In this document: piece after piece, positions 51,038-60,100 of the stretch | Numbering within the stretch: the stretch's first letter is position 1 | Layout of the letters: each line of letters starts with the position of its first letter | From: Oerskovia turbata | GTDB lineage: Bacteria > Actinomycetota > Actinomycetes > Actinomycetales > Cellulomonadaceae | Direction of reading: 5' to 3' | Assembly (NCBI RefSeq): GCF_000718325.1 | Contig: NZ_JOFV01000003.1 | Span: 186,001-250,000, forward strand | Length of the DNA: 64,000 bases | Translations under genes and position numbers: made by a program | The notes under the pieces: generated by a model | What the model saw: the letters and a program-made list of their open reading frames with translations, nothing else | Databases searched by the model: none | What the model was told of the DNA's origin: nothing

Positions 51038-51409
51038 GTGCCCGTCGCCGAGTCCTCCGTGGTCGTCCTCGTGGACCCCGCGAGCGTCTGCGGAGGGTCT
51101 GCGCGCACGTGTTCCTCGTCCGCACCGGGCCGTGACGTCGGACACCCCGCCCCGGCCGCGGGCGGGGCCCCACGGCACGACGGCTTCGTGTGCCGTCCCC
51201 TGCGGCTCGCGCCCGGTGCCGAGCGTGTCGGCTCGTGGCTCCTGGGGCGCGACGTCCGCCGTCGGATCGACGGTTTGGCGCGCGGTTGTGCGGCCCTCGA
51301 AGTCGTCGCAGGGGCTCGCGGTCAGGCGGGGCCGCCGTCCACGAACCCTGGCCGTGGGCCCTCCGGACGAGCCGCGCCCGCCCCTGACGACGCCCCGGAC
51401 ACCCACTGA
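51038..51409 (+). CDS. Hypothetical small protein
   Basis: A possible 123-residue protein with GTG start, high third-position GC, and a central hydrophilic stretch FVCRPLRLAPGAERVGSWLLG. The N-terminus is Ala/Ser/Pro-rich. I do not recognise it, and an overlapping minus-strand frame covers the same region. A -10-like GACGAT lies 6 nt upstream. The 681-bp gap 50866-51546 contains nothing else I can support. Confidence 0.35.
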   Translation: MPVAESSVVVLVDPASVCGGSARTCSSSAPGRDVGHPAPAAGGAPRHDGFVCRPLRLAPGAERVGSWLLGRDVRRRIDGLARGCAALEVVAGARGQAGPPSTNPGRGPSGRAAPAPDDAPDTH

Positions 51410-51546
51410 ACACGCAGGTCACGGACGAGGTCACGGTCCGGCAACGCGTATGACAGGAATCGGTCCGGGATGGAAGAGTGAAGGCCGGTTTCGCGCGAAC
51501 CGCACAGATTCCCCCCAGCGCCCCCGCATCTCGAAGAGGTAGACCC

Positions 51547-52473
51547 ATGAGCACCGCGATCTTCTACGACCGCCACGGCGGGGTCGACGTCCTGCGCGTC
51601 GGCGACGAGCCCGTGCCGGCCCCCGGTGAGGGCGAGCTCGTCGTCGCGAACCGCGTGGTCGGGGTCAACCCGGCGGACGTCAAGAGGCTCGCCGGGGAGT
51701 TCGGCGGCAGCGACGAGTTCCCGCAGGTGCTCGGGTTCGAGGCGGCGGGCGTGGTCGAGGCGGTCGGCGAGGGTGTCGAGGGCTTCGCGGTGGGTGACGA
51801 GGTCGTGTGGAGCGGCACGGGCGCGCAGCGCGAGCGGTCGGTCGTCGCGGCGACCAAGGCTCGGGTCAAGCCCGCGAACGTGCCGTTCGAGCAGGCTGCG
51901 GTGCTGCCGGTCGCGGCGTCCGCGGCGTTCTCGGCGCTGGTCCAGGCAGGCGTCGGGGACAAGGACGTCGTGCTGGTCCACGGTGCGTCGGGCGGGGTGG
52001 GCTCGGCCGCGGTGCAGATCGCGAAGGCGCTCGGCGCGCGCGTCGTCGGGACGGCGTCCGCGCGCAACCACGACTACGTGCAAGGTCTCGGAGCGACTGC
52101 TGTGGCGTACGGCCCGGGTCTCGTGGACGAGGTCCGCGCGCTCCCGGACGGTCTCGCGGACGTGACCGCGGTCGTCGACACCGTGGGGTCCCCGGAGACC
52201 GTCACCCAGACGGTCGACCTGTTGGGCGCCGACGGCCTGGAGCGGGACGGGAAGCCGCGCGCCGTAACCCTGGTCGAGTCGCAGGAGTCGCTCGCTGCGG
52301 GCATCGCGTCCAAGGTGTCGCAGAAGGGCGCGCTCGCCGAGGTGCTCGCGCTCGCCGAGGCCGAGCTGCTCTCGTCGGAGATCTCGGCGCGCTTCCCGCT
52401 GGCCGAGGCGGCCCGCGCCGTCGAGCAGGTCGCGGGCGGCCACGTGCGCGGCAAGGTCGTCCTGGAGGTCTGA
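51547..52473 (+). CDS. Zinc-independent medium-chain dehydrogenase (NADPH:quinone reductase-like)
   Basis: A 308-residue MDR-family oxidoreductase. ATG 51547 follows GAGGT. It has FEAAGVVEAVGEGVEGFAVGD, the Rossmann motif VLVHGASGGVGSAAVQIAKA, and QVAGGHVRGKVVLEV at the end. No zinc-ligand cysteines are present, as in quinone oxidoreductases. It reduces quinones or enones with NADPH. Confidence 0.9.
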   Translation: MSTAIFYDRHGGVDVLRVGDEPVPAPGEGELVVANRVVGVNPADVKRLAGEFGGSDEFPQVLGFEAAGVVEAVGEGVEGFAVGDEVVWSGTGAQRERSVVAATKARVKPANVPFEQAAVLPVAASAAFSALVQAGVGDKDVVLVHGASGGVGSAAVQIAKALGARVVGTASARNHDYVQGLGATAVAYGPGLVDEVRALPDGLADVTAVVDTVGSPETVTQTVDLLGADGLERDGKPRAVTLVESQESLAAGIASKVSQKGALAEVLALAEAELLSSEISARFPLAEAARAVEQVAGGHVRGKVVLEV

Positions 52474-52530
52474 CCCTCCCTGGGGGGGCGCCCGAGGCGC
52501 GCGTGGGTGGGGCGTGGTTCGCTGGGTGTC

Positions 52531-52950
52531 ATGCCGACCCGCCCCGCAGTGCCCGACGACGCCGGCCTCCTCGTCGAGGTGCGTCGCCTCGCGCTCGCGT
52601 TCCCCGGGGCAGAGGAACGCATGTCGCACGGGCGCGTGACGTTCCGCGCGCGGCTCATCTTCGCGGTCTTCAGCGGCATGACGAAGGCGACTGCTTCCGC
52701 GCCGGTCCGGCAGTACCCGCGCTCTGTCCTCGTCAAGGTCGACCCCGCGGAGCACGCGGCCCTGTCGCAGGACCCACGGTTCTACGTGCCCGCGTACTAC
52801 GGCCCGGCGGGCTGGCTCGGCCTCGATCTCGACGCCGCCCCGGTCGACTGGCAGGAGGTCGCGGAGCTCCTCGACATGTCCTACCGCGAGGTCGCGGGCC
52901 CTCGGCTCGTGGCCCGGCTCGACGCCGAGGGGTCACCGGCCGGGCGGTAG
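52531..52950 (+). CDS. MmcQ/YjbR-family DNA-binding protein
   Basis: A 139-residue protein with VRRLALAFPGAEERMSHGRVTF and VLVKVDPAEHAALSQDPRFYVPAYYG, the YjbR fold. The family has a DNA-binding-like surface and unknown function. It lies 57 bp downstream of the quinone reductase gene; ATG 52531. Confidence 0.85.
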   Translation: MPTRPAVPDDAGLLVEVRRLALAFPGAEERMSHGRVTFRARLIFAVFSGMTKATASAPVRQYPRSVLVKVDPAEHAALSQDPRFYVPAYYGPAGWLGLDLDAAPVDWQEVAELLDMSYREVAGPRLVARLDAEGSPAGR

Positions 52951-52961
52951 TCGGCCAAGAA

Positions 52962-53024
52962 CGCTGAGTGCGGAGCAGTTGTCGTCGATGCATCGCATCG
53001 ACGACAACTGCTCCGCACTCAGCG
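52962..53024. terminator. 29-bp perfect-stem hairpin between convergent genes
   Basis: Arms 52962-52990 and 52996-53024 are exact complements over 29 bp around a 5-nt loop (CATCG). It lies between the YjbR gene (+) and the symporter gene (-), so it can stop both. The first 12 bases recur at 8110. No T-tract is present. Confidence 0.85.
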
Positions 53025-53042
53025 GGAGGGTGGGACGTGGCG

Positions 53043-54569
53043 TCAGCGCGTCCCGACCAGCTCCTCGTCGGCGGCCGAGGCCGCAGGCTTGTCGGACGCG
53101 TTCGCGGTCGACGCGTCGACGTCGGACTGGGCCGCGGTCTCGTTCGTGTCGTCGTTCGAGTCGTCGTCGTCCGTGAACAGGTCCTCGACGTTCACGCCGT
53201 CGTACTGCTCGACGTCGAGGATGCCCTCGCGCTTGGCCACGACCGTCGGCACGAGCACCTGGCCCGCGACGTTGACCGCGGTGCGGCCCATGTCGAGGAT
53301 CGGGTCGATCGCGAGCAGCAGGCCCACGCCCGCGAGCGGCAGGCCCAGCGTCGACAGCGTCAGCGTGAGCATGACGATCGCGCCGGTCAGGCCCGCGGTC
53401 GCCGCAGAGCCCACGACGGACACGAACGCGATGAGCAGGTAGTCCGTGAAGGACAGGTCGATCCCGAAGAGCTGGGCGATGAAGATCGCGGAGATCGCGG
53501 GGTAGATCGAGGCGCAACCGTCCATCTTGGTGGTCGCGGCCAGCGGCACGGCGAACGACGCGTACTCGCGGGGGACCCCGAGGTTCCGCTCGGTCACGCG
53601 CTGCGTCACGGGCAGCGTGCCGATCGAGGAGCGCGACACGAACGCGAGCTGGATCGCGGGCCACGCGCCCTTGAAGTAGCTCGTGACCTTCAGCCCGTTG
53701 GTCCGCAGGACCACGGGGTAGACGACGAACAGCACGAGCGCGAGGCCGATGTAGATCGCGGCGGCGAACGTCGCGAGCGGGGACAGCAGGTCCCAGCCGT
53801 ACTCCGCGACGGCGTAGCCGATGAGGCCCAGCGTGCCGAGCGGCGCGAGGCGGATGATCCACCACAGAACGGTCTGGATGATGGACAGCGCCGAGCGGTT
53901 GAACGCGAGGAACGGGTCCGCCTTCTTGCCCGACTTGAGCGCCGCGATACCTACGACCAGCGAGATCACGACGATCTGCAGGACGTTGAAGGAGATCGAG
54001 GTCGAGGCTCCCTCACCCTGCAGCTGCGTGCGCGCCCCGATGCCCAGGAAGTTGCTCGGGATGAAGCCGTTGAGGAAGTCGAGCCACGAGCCGGAGCCCG
54101 AGGGCTCGCTGCCGTCGGCCGTCGACAGCGTCGTGTTGGCGCCCGGCTGGAGCACGAGGCCCAGGCCGATGCCGATCACGACGGAGATCAGCGCCGTGAT
54201 GGCGAACCACAGGATCGTCTGCCCCGCGAGGCGTGCGGCGTTGGTGACGTTCCGCAGGTTCGCGATCGACGCGACGATCGCGGTGAACACGAGCGGCGGC
54301 ACGATCGCCTTGAGCAGCGTCACGAACGACGAGCCGATCGTGTCGAGCGTCGTCGTCAACCAGTTCGGGACCTCGTCGGGCGTTCCCGCACCGGACGCGG
54401 GCCCCATCGACAGGGCGACCCAGCCCAGCACGACACCCAGGACGAGCGCGACGAGGATCTGGACGGTGAAGGAGGGGAGCTTGACGCGGCGCTTGGGCGC
54501 GGGGGCACCGGTCGCGGACTTCTCCGGCGCGGCGGTGGCCGCGGCCTGCGAAGAGGAGGAGGAGGGCAC
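53043..54569 (-). CDS. Dicarboxylate/amino acid:cation symporter (DAACS)
   Basis: A 508-residue transporter (GTG 54569). It has the serine-rich hairpin/substrate region SRSSIGTLPVT, TKMDGCASIYPAISAIF and LAIDPILDMGRTAVNVAGQVL, the GltP/GltT/DctA motifs with the binding Asp/Arg pair. About eight helices. N- and C-terminal tails are acidic and disordered (DDDDSNDDTNETAAQ). It imports glutamate, aspartate or C4-dicarboxylates with Na+ or H+; which one cannot be told. Confidence 0.93.
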   Translation of the reverse strand: MPSSSSSQAAATAAPEKSATGAPAPKRRVKLPSFTVQILVALVLGVVLGWVALSMGPASGAGTPDEVPNWLTTTLDTIGSSFVTLLKAIVPPLVFTAIVASIANLRNVTNAARLAGQTILWFAITALISVVIGIGLGLVLQPGANTTLSTADGSEPSGSGSWLDFLNGFIPSNFLGIGARTQLQGEGASTSISFNVLQIVVISLVVGIAALKSGKKADPFLAFNRSALSIIQTVLWWIIRLAPLGTLGLIGYAVAEYGWDLLSPLATFAAAIYIGLALVLFVVYPVVLRTNGLKVTSYFKGAWPAIQLAFVSRSSIGTLPVTQRVTERNLGVPREYASFAVPLAATTKMDGCASIYPAISAIFIAQLFGIDLSFTDYLLIAFVSVVGSAATAGLTGAIVMLTLTLSTLGLPLAGVGLLLAIDPILDMGRTAVNVAGQVLVPTVVAKREGILDVEQYDGVNVEDLFTDDDDSNDDTNETAAQSDVDASTANASDKPAASAADEELVGTR

Positions 54570-55047
54570 GGTTCTGCTTTCTTCGTCACGGGCACGAGGG
54601 GTGCCCAGGGATCGCGAGGATCGCGAGAGGGAGGGAGTGCAGTCGTCCCGGCCCGGAGGAAGGAGGATCCCGACGTCTGGGTCGCGTGGACGCGAGCCCG
54701 TACGGGTCGCGCGTCTCGTGCGCGGCGCAGCCGGGGCGGGTCCGTGCAGCACGGGCTCGCGGCGGGCACGCCGAGGTCAGGAGGGTGGGGAGGACTGCTG
54801 TGCGGGCCTGGGGCCCAGCGGTTCAGTGGGTCAACAACAGAGCGCGCTGGCGACTCGTCGCAGATCGACGTCACGGCGCGCGGTGAAGTTCCACCGGTTC
54901 AGCAAGGATTCGACTCCCGTTCGGGCCGGCCCGGGGGCCGGCGGTGCAGGCGATCGTCGCCCACGGCTACCGATGGTAGCCGAGGAGGGAACGTCGTCGG
55001 GCCACGACTCTATTCCCTGGGACGGAAACGTCTCACGGGCCCGGCCG
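54570..55047. other. 478-bp intergenic region upstream of the symporter
   Basis: No gene seen. It contains direct repeats of GGATCGCGA around 54610 and GC-rich dyads (CGGGCCGGCCC near 54920). A TTGACC-like hexamer occurs on the minus strand near 54830, but without a good -10, so I do not assign the symporter promoter. Confidence 0.5.
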
Positions 55048-57069
55048 CTACCCGTCGGTGTTCGGGGCGTCGAGGAAGGCCTTCAGGAGAGGGCCCGCGG
55101 TCACCGACCCACCGTCGCCCGTCTCGACGAACACGGCCACGGCGAGGTCGCCCTGGATCGCGATCATCCACGCGTGCGCCTGGTTGCCGTCGCCGTACTG
55201 AGCCGTCCCGGTCTTCGCCCCCACCTCGCCGGGCAGGTCCGCGAGCAGCTTCGCGCTGCCGTCCGTGACGACCGAGCGCATGAGGCTGCGCAGCGTCGCG
55301 GCCTCGTCGGCCGTGAGAGCGGACGGCGTCGGGGTCTCGGCCGCCGCGGGCGTGACCTCGGGCCGGACCAGGACGGGCGAGACCCGCTCGCCCTTCGCGA
55401 CGCTCGCCGCGAGCGTCGCCATGCCCAGCGGCGAGGCCTCGACCTTGCCCTGGCCGATCAACGACGCGGCATGCTCGGTGGCCTCGGCGGTGGCCGGCAC
55501 CGACCCGAAGTAGCCGGGGGCCCCCAGGTCCGCCTCGACGCCCAGACCGAGGTCGGCGGCGGCGTCGTGCAGCGCCTGCTGCGAGACCGCGTCCCGCTGC
55601 GCGATCATCGCGGTGTTGCACGAGTTGGCGAACGCCGTCCGGAACGGCACGTCCCCGATCGCCGCCGCGGGGAACCCCGGGACGTTCTGGAAGGTGCGGC
55701 CGTCGACCGTGATGTCCGGCGTGCAGGCCACGGTCGTGTCGGGCGTGATCCCCGAGCGGAGCATCGCGAGCGCCGAGGCCACCTTGAACGTGGACCCGGG
55801 GGCGTACTTCCCGGTGGTCGCGGTGGACGTCCCGTCGCCTCCCGGACCGCTCGCCGCAGCGAGCACGTTGCCCGTCGAGGGTTCGATCGCGACGATCGCG
55901 CTCGCCGACGGGACGCCGGACAGCACGCTCTCGGCCACGACCTGCATGTCGGTGCGCAGCGTCGTCGCGAGCGGCACGCCGGCGACCGGGTCGACCGTGA
56001 AGACGTCCGTGACGTCCTCGACCGGGTCGGGCTGCCCGTCGCCGTCCAGGTCCTGACCCGTGTCCTCGCCGGCGCTGCCGTCGGCGACGACGCTCACCGT
56101 GATCCCGGGCGTCCCCCGGAGCTGGACGTCGTACTGCCGCTGGAGCCCCGACAGGCCGATCGTGTCGCCCGCGACGACCTGCCCCTCGGACTCCTCGACG
56201 GCCTCGGCCGTCGCGTCGCCCACACGCCCCAGGATGGCCCGCGCGAAGGTCCTGGTCGGGGCGAGGTCGAGCTCCCCGTCGACGACCGAGGCGCCGTCGA
56301 TCGCGCGCACCGCTGCGACGTCGATGCCCGCGGTGTCGTCCGTGCGGACCACGATGGCCTCGACGAACGCCTTCTCGCCCGCCCCGGCGACCTTCTGCGC
56401 GTAGGCCTCTACGTCGATCCCGACGGCGGCGCCCACCTGGCGCGCGACCGCGTCCTGGCGCGCGGGGTCGAGGTTCATCTTGTCGACGCCGATCCGGTGG
56501 ACGGGACGCGGCTCGACGACGGGTCCGCCGTCGGCGCCCAGGATCTGCGCGCGCTCGGGCCGGACGCGGGTGACCGCCAGGCGGTCGCCGTCCTTGAGGT
56601 CCGGGACCAGGACGTCGGGCTCCCACGCCACGGCCCACTGCTTCGCTCCGCCGTCCGGCGCGTCCTGAAGCACGAGATCGACCGTGGTCTCGTAGGTCCA
56701 CGGCGTGGTGTCCGTGACGTCCCAGGTGTACGCGAGCGTGGCCGTCGCCTGCTTGCCCTTGTTCTCACCCTCGGTGGCGACGTCGAGCTTCGCGACGGTG
56801 ACCGTGCGTCCGACCGCGGCCAGCGGCTCGAGCACCGCGTCGCGGTGCGCTGAGACGTCGAGGTTCGCCTGGGTGAGCGCGACACCCTCGAAGTCACCCT
56901 CGGCGATCGCGGCGGCGAGGTCGTCGGCGGCGCCGTCGGGGCTGGGGGCGTCGTCGCTGCACGCGGTGAGCGTCAGGGCCAGCACCGCCAGGGCGGTCGG
57001 GCCGAGCGCCCGCCGCCAGGTGAGGCGTCGTGCCTCGGTGCGCCTGTCGACCTGCTGCGTGCGAACCAC
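55048..57069 (-). CDS. Penicillin-binding protein, lipoprotein class B (PBP2-like)
   Basis: A 673-residue lipoprotein. GTG 57069 is chosen for the GGGGGAG 4 nt upstream; the lipobox is LTAC (Cys37). Order: an NTF2-like MecA-N domain (AAAIAEGDFEGVALTQANLD), a PBP dimer domain, then the transpeptidase with APGSTFKVASAL (SxxK, nucleophile Ser), FANSCNTAM (SxN) and AKTGTAQYG (KTG). The N-terminal layout resembles PBP2a/PBP3-type class B enzymes of Gram-positives. The transpeptidase looks active. Confidence 0.93.
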   Translation of the reverse strand: MVRTQQVDRRTEARRLTWRRALGPTALAVLALTLTACSDDAPSPDGAADDLAAAIAEGDFEGVALTQANLDVSAHRDAVLEPLAAVGRTVTVAKLDVATEGENKGKQATATLAYTWDVTDTTPWTYETTVDLVLQDAPDGGAKQWAVAWEPDVLVPDLKDGDRLAVTRVRPERAQILGADGGPVVEPRPVHRIGVDKMNLDPARQDAVARQVGAAVGIDVEAYAQKVAGAGEKAFVEAIVVRTDDTAGIDVAAVRAIDGASVVDGELDLAPTRTFARAILGRVGDATAEAVEESEGQVVAGDTIGLSGLQRQYDVQLRGTPGITVSVVADGSAGEDTGQDLDGDGQPDPVEDVTDVFTVDPVAGVPLATTLRTDMQVVAESVLSGVPSASAIVAIEPSTGNVLAAASGPGGDGTSTATTGKYAPGSTFKVASALAMLRSGITPDTTVACTPDITVDGRTFQNVPGFPAAAIGDVPFRTAFANSCNTAMIAQRDAVSQQALHDAAADLGLGVEADLGAPGYFGSVPATAEATEHAASLIGQGKVEASPLGMATLAASVAKGERVSPVLVRPEVTPAAAETPTPSALTADEAATLRSLMRSVVTDGSAKLLADLPGEVGAKTGTAQYGDGNQAHAWMIAIQGDLAVAVFVETGDGGSVTAGPLLKAFLDAPNTDG

Positions 57070-57263
57070 GTGCTCCCCCTCGATGCCCTGCGGCAGACGG
57101 TCCGCCGACGGGTCGGCGGAAAGAGTTGACCCGGGCATCCTCGCCCGCCTGCGAGGCTAGCCCACGCCCACGCGGGAGCGCGGCCACGGCGCGCACGTCT
57201 TCTCCGGAGCGTCACAGGTTCTCCGCCAACCCGGTCCACCGCGCCGGGACGCCAGGCCCTTCC

Positions 57264-57269
57264 TACAGT
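57264..57269 (+). promoter_or_regulatory. -10 box TACAGT of the TMEM175-like gene
   Basis: TACAGT lies 23 nt before the ATG at 57293, with GGAGGAGG between, giving a short leader with a ribosome-binding site. Confidence 0.45.
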
Positions 57270-57292
57270 GGAGACGACCGGAGGAGGCACAG

Positions 57293-57940
57293 ATGCCGAG
57301 GATCCGCACCGACCGGGGGCTCGACCGCCTCGTCAACTTCACCGACGCGTCGGTCGCGATCGCGATCACGCTGCTCGTGCTGCCCCTGATCGACCTCGTG
57401 ACGGACGGCGAGGAGCACTCGGTGGCGTCCCTGCTCGCCGACGAGCGCGGCACCTTCCTCGCGTTCGCGATCAGCTTCGTGGTCATCGCGAACTTCTGGG
57501 TGGGTCACCACCGGGTGTTCGAGCACCTGCGGGACTACTCGAACGCGATGCTGTGGGCCAACTTCCTGTGGCTCGCGAGCATCGTGTTCATCCCCTTCAC
57601 GACCCAGCTCCTGGCCGACCAGGGCACCGACGAACCAGCGGTCAACGCCCTGTACATCTCGGTGATGATCGTGACGACGGGCAGCCTGGCACTCGTCGAG
57701 TGGCTGGCGGTCCGCGACCCCGACCTCCAGCACCCCGAGGTCCGGGGAGAGCTCGAGGTGAAGGGAGCGCTCGTCGCGGTGCTCCTGCTGCTCGTGATCC
57801 TGGTGCTCGCGGTGGTCGCCCCGGGGGTCGGCATGTTCTGGCTCTTCCTGCTGTTCCTGGCCGGGCCGCTGACCCGGTGGGCCGAGCGGCGCCGGACCGG
57901 CCGACCGCGCGAGCAGGGCGGCGACGGCGAGGCCTCGTAG
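57293..57940 (+). CDS. TMEM175/DUF1211-family channel-like protein
   Basis: A 215-residue membrane protein with six helices. The N-terminal VNFTDASVAIAITLLVLPL has the FTD form of the FSD signature of TMEM175 K+ channels. FWVGHHRVFEHLRDY is the next conserved piece. Family bacterial members form K+-conducting channels; whether this one does is not known. Convergent with the MalY-like gene (6 nt apart). Confidence 0.84.
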   Translation: MPRIRTDRGLDRLVNFTDASVAIAITLLVLPLIDLVTDGEEHSVASLLADERGTFLAFAISFVVIANFWVGHHRVFEHLRDYSNAMLWANFLWLASIVFIPFTTQLLADQGTDEPAVNALYISVMIVTTGSLALVEWLAVRDPDLQHPEVRGELEVKGALVAVLLLLVILVLAVVAPGVGMFWLFLLFLAGPLTRWAERRRTGRPREQGGDGEAS

Positions 57941-57946
57941 GACCCG

Positions 57947-59146
57947 CTACACGGACGTCGGACGCACCGCCTCGCCCATCCGCCGGACGGCCTCGGTCAG
58001 CACCTCCTGGCTCGTCGCGAGGTTGAGCCGCACGTGCCCGGCCCCTCCCGGCCCGAAGTGCCGACCGTCGTTCAGGGCGACCTTGGCCCGGTCGAGGAAG
58101 AACCGGTACGGGTCGTCCGACACCGAGGACATGTCGAGCCAGGCGAGATAGGTGCCCTGCGTCGGCTGGTAGCGGACCTGTGGCAGGTGCTCCTCCAGGA
58201 GGTCGACGAGGAGCAGCTTGTTGCGGCGGACCCCGCGCAGGACCGCGTCGAGCCACGGGGTGCCGTCCGTGAGGGCGGCGACGTGCGCGATCACGGAGAC
58301 GTGGCCGACGCCGTGCACGACTTCCTCGGGGATGCGCCGCAGGTCGTCGACGGCCTCGGGGCCGCCGACGGCGATCGCCGCCTTGAGGCCCGCGAGGTTC
58401 CACGCCTTGGAGGCAGAGAGGACCGCGATCGCGTTCTCGGCCCCGGCGACGGTCACGATCGGTGTGCAGGCGACCCCGGGCGCCGTGAGCGGTGCGTGAA
58501 TCTCGTCGGACACGATGCGCACGCCGTGGCGGCGCGCGAGGGCCGCGAGCGCCTCGAGCTCCTCGCGCGTGTGCACGGTGCCCGTGGGGTTGTGCGGGTT
58601 GCACAGCAGGTAGACGGCCCGGCGCCCGCTCCCTGGTCCGGTCCCGTTGAGGGTGGCGCCGGTCGCGTCGGCGAAGGCACGGTCGAGCGCGTCGAGGTCG
58701 AGGCGGAAGTCGGAGGTGAGCGGTGCGGTGACGATCCGGCGCCCCTCGTTCTGCGTGAACCCGAAGAACGGCGGGTAGACGGGCGGGCTGACCACGACCG
58801 CGTCCCCCGGGCCGGTGAGGACCTTGAGGATCTCCATGATCCCGAGCATCACGTCGGGCATCATGCGGGTGCTCGACGGGTCGATCGACCAGTCCCAGCG
58901 GAGCCTCGCGAAGCCGGCGAGAGCCTCGGCGTACGAGGTGCCGTAGTCGTACCCGGTGTCCCCCGAGCGCATGGCCTCGGTCACCGCCTCGACGACGGGC
59001 GGTGCGAGCTCGACGTCCATCTCGGCGACCCACAGGGGCAGCACGTCAGGGGCGTAGGCCCGCCACTTGAGGCTGGTCCGACGGCGGAGCGCGTCCAGGC
59101 TGACGGCGTCGAGCGGGTTGTCGGTCGCGAAGGGAGAGGTGGTCAC
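57947..59146 (-). CDS. MalY/PatB-type aminotransferase (cystathionine beta-lyase-like)
   Basis: A 399-residue fold-type I PLP enzyme with LPLWVAEMDVELAPPVVEA, YLLCNPHNPTGTVHTREEL, RIVSDEIHAPLTAPG and the PLP Lys in VLSASKAWNLAGLK. The WVAEMDF-like N-terminus and SDEIH motif mark MalY/PatB C-S lyases, which split cystathionine or cysteine conjugates. GTG start. Confidence 0.92.
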   Translation of the reverse strand: MTTSPFATDNPLDAVSLDALRRRTSLKWRAYAPDVLPLWVAEMDVELAPPVVEAVTEAMRSGDTGYDYGTSYAEALAGFARLRWDWSIDPSSTRMMPDVMLGIMEILKVLTGPGDAVVVSPPVYPPFFGFTQNEGRRIVTAPLTSDFRLDLDALDRAFADATGATLNGTGPGSGRRAVYLLCNPHNPTGTVHTREELEALAALARRHGVRIVSDEIHAPLTAPGVACTPIVTVAGAENAIAVLSASKAWNLAGLKAAIAVGGPEAVDDLRRIPEEVVHGVGHVSVIAHVAALTDGTPWLDAVLRGVRRNKLLLVDLLEEHLPQVRYQPTQGTYLAWLDMSSVSDDPYRFFLDRAKVALNDGRHFGPGGAGHVRLNLATSQEVLTEAVRRMGEAVRPTSV

Positions 59147-59197
59147 GAGATCGAGCCTACGACGGGAGCACCCGGTGGACGGGACCGCTCAGTCGGT

Positions 59198-60037
59198 TCA
59201 GTCGGTCGAGGGCCGCCCGGCGCCGACCCCGGACCGCTCGAAGACCCCCTGGGGTAGCGCGAGCGTCGTCGTGGGCGTCTTGGTCCGCTCCGTGGCGCCC
59301 TCGCTGGGAACCTGCGCACCGTCGTCGGGCAGGGCGGGACGCGCACGACGCCCGTGCGCCGGGGGCGCGCCCGCGAGGACCGACCGGGCGACCCGCATCA
59401 CCACGAAAGCGACCACCGCGAGGGCCACGGCCCCGATCACGATCTTCTGCAGGACCCCCGCATACTCCTCGACCAGGTGCCAGCTCTCCCCCAGGGCGAA
59501 ACCCGCCCCGACGAAGATGCTGTTCCAGATGAGGCTGCCCGCGGTCGTCAGGAGGACGAACTTCGGCAGCGGCATGCGATCCACTCCCGCCGGGAGCGAG
59601 ATCAGGCTCCGGAAGATCGGGATCATGCGCCCGAAGAAGACGGCCATGCTGCCGTGCTTGTGGAACCAGGCCTCGGTGCGGTCGACGTCCTCGAGCTTGA
59701 CGAGCGGCAGCCAGCCGATGATCCGGCGCGTGCGCTCACGCCCGACCAGGGCACCCACGTAGTACAGGGCGATCGCCCCCACGAGCGACCCGACGGTCGT
59801 CGCGATCACCGCGGCGAACACGTTGAAGCTCCCGCGGCTCGCGGTGAAGCCCGCGAGCGGCAGGATGACCTCGCTCGGCAGCGGCGGGAACAGGTTCTCG
59901 AGCGCGATCGCCAGACCGGCGCCGAACACGCCCAGCGTCTCCATGAGCGACACGGCCCAGCCCGCGACGCCACCCAGTTCGGGCTCGCTCGCGGCGGCCA
60001 CGTGCACGAGGTCGACAGAGAGGTTCGCGAAGGGCAT
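59198..60037 (-). CDS. DedA-family membrane protein
   Basis: A 279-residue protein with ENLFPPLPSEVILPLAGF, FFGRMIPIFRSLISLPAG and GRERTRRIIGWLPLVK, the DedA motifs (GR..P..R..S..AG). Four to five helices, then a Pro/Arg-rich cytosolic tail of about 60 residues. DedA proteins flip undecaprenyl phosphate or phospholipids. Confidence 0.92.
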   Translation of the reverse strand: MPFANLSVDLVHVAAASEPELGGVAGWAVSLMETLGVFGAGLAIALENLFPPLPSEVILPLAGFTASRGSFNVFAAVIATTVGSLVGAIALYYVGALVGRERTRRIIGWLPLVKLEDVDRTEAWFHKHGSMAVFFGRMIPIFRSLISLPAGVDRMPLPKFVLLTTAGSLIWNSIFVGAGFALGESWHLVEEYAGVLQKIVIGAVALAVVAFVVMRVARSVLAGAPPAHGRRARPALPDDGAQVPSEGATERTKTPTTTLALPQGVFERSGVGAGRPSTD

Positions 60038-60043
60038 GCGCAG

Positions 60044-60049
60044 ACACTA
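60044..60049 (-). promoter_or_regulatory. -10 box TAGTGT, leaderless promoter of the dedA-like gene
   Basis: On the minus strand TAGTGT ends 6 nt before the ATG at 60037, like the other leaderless genes in this window. Confidence 0.5.
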
Positions 60050-60100
60050 TGCGCCGGACACCGGACATTTCGAGCTCGGGCGTGTCTCCGCTGAGCACCT

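Noticed and set aside
50868..51554. Minus-strand open frame opposite the small hypothetical gene
   Set aside because: Arg/Gly-rich and without a start signal; the plus-strand frame is more protein-like, though also weak.
54880..54925. Sequence resembling a tRNA T-arm (GATTCGACTCCCG)
   Set aside because: No acceptor stem, D-arm or anticodon arm could be folded around it.
53821..56853. A plus-strand open frame of about 1010 codons opposite the symporter and PBP genes
   Set aside because: Antisense to two genes with complete motifs; no start signal or recognisable protein content.
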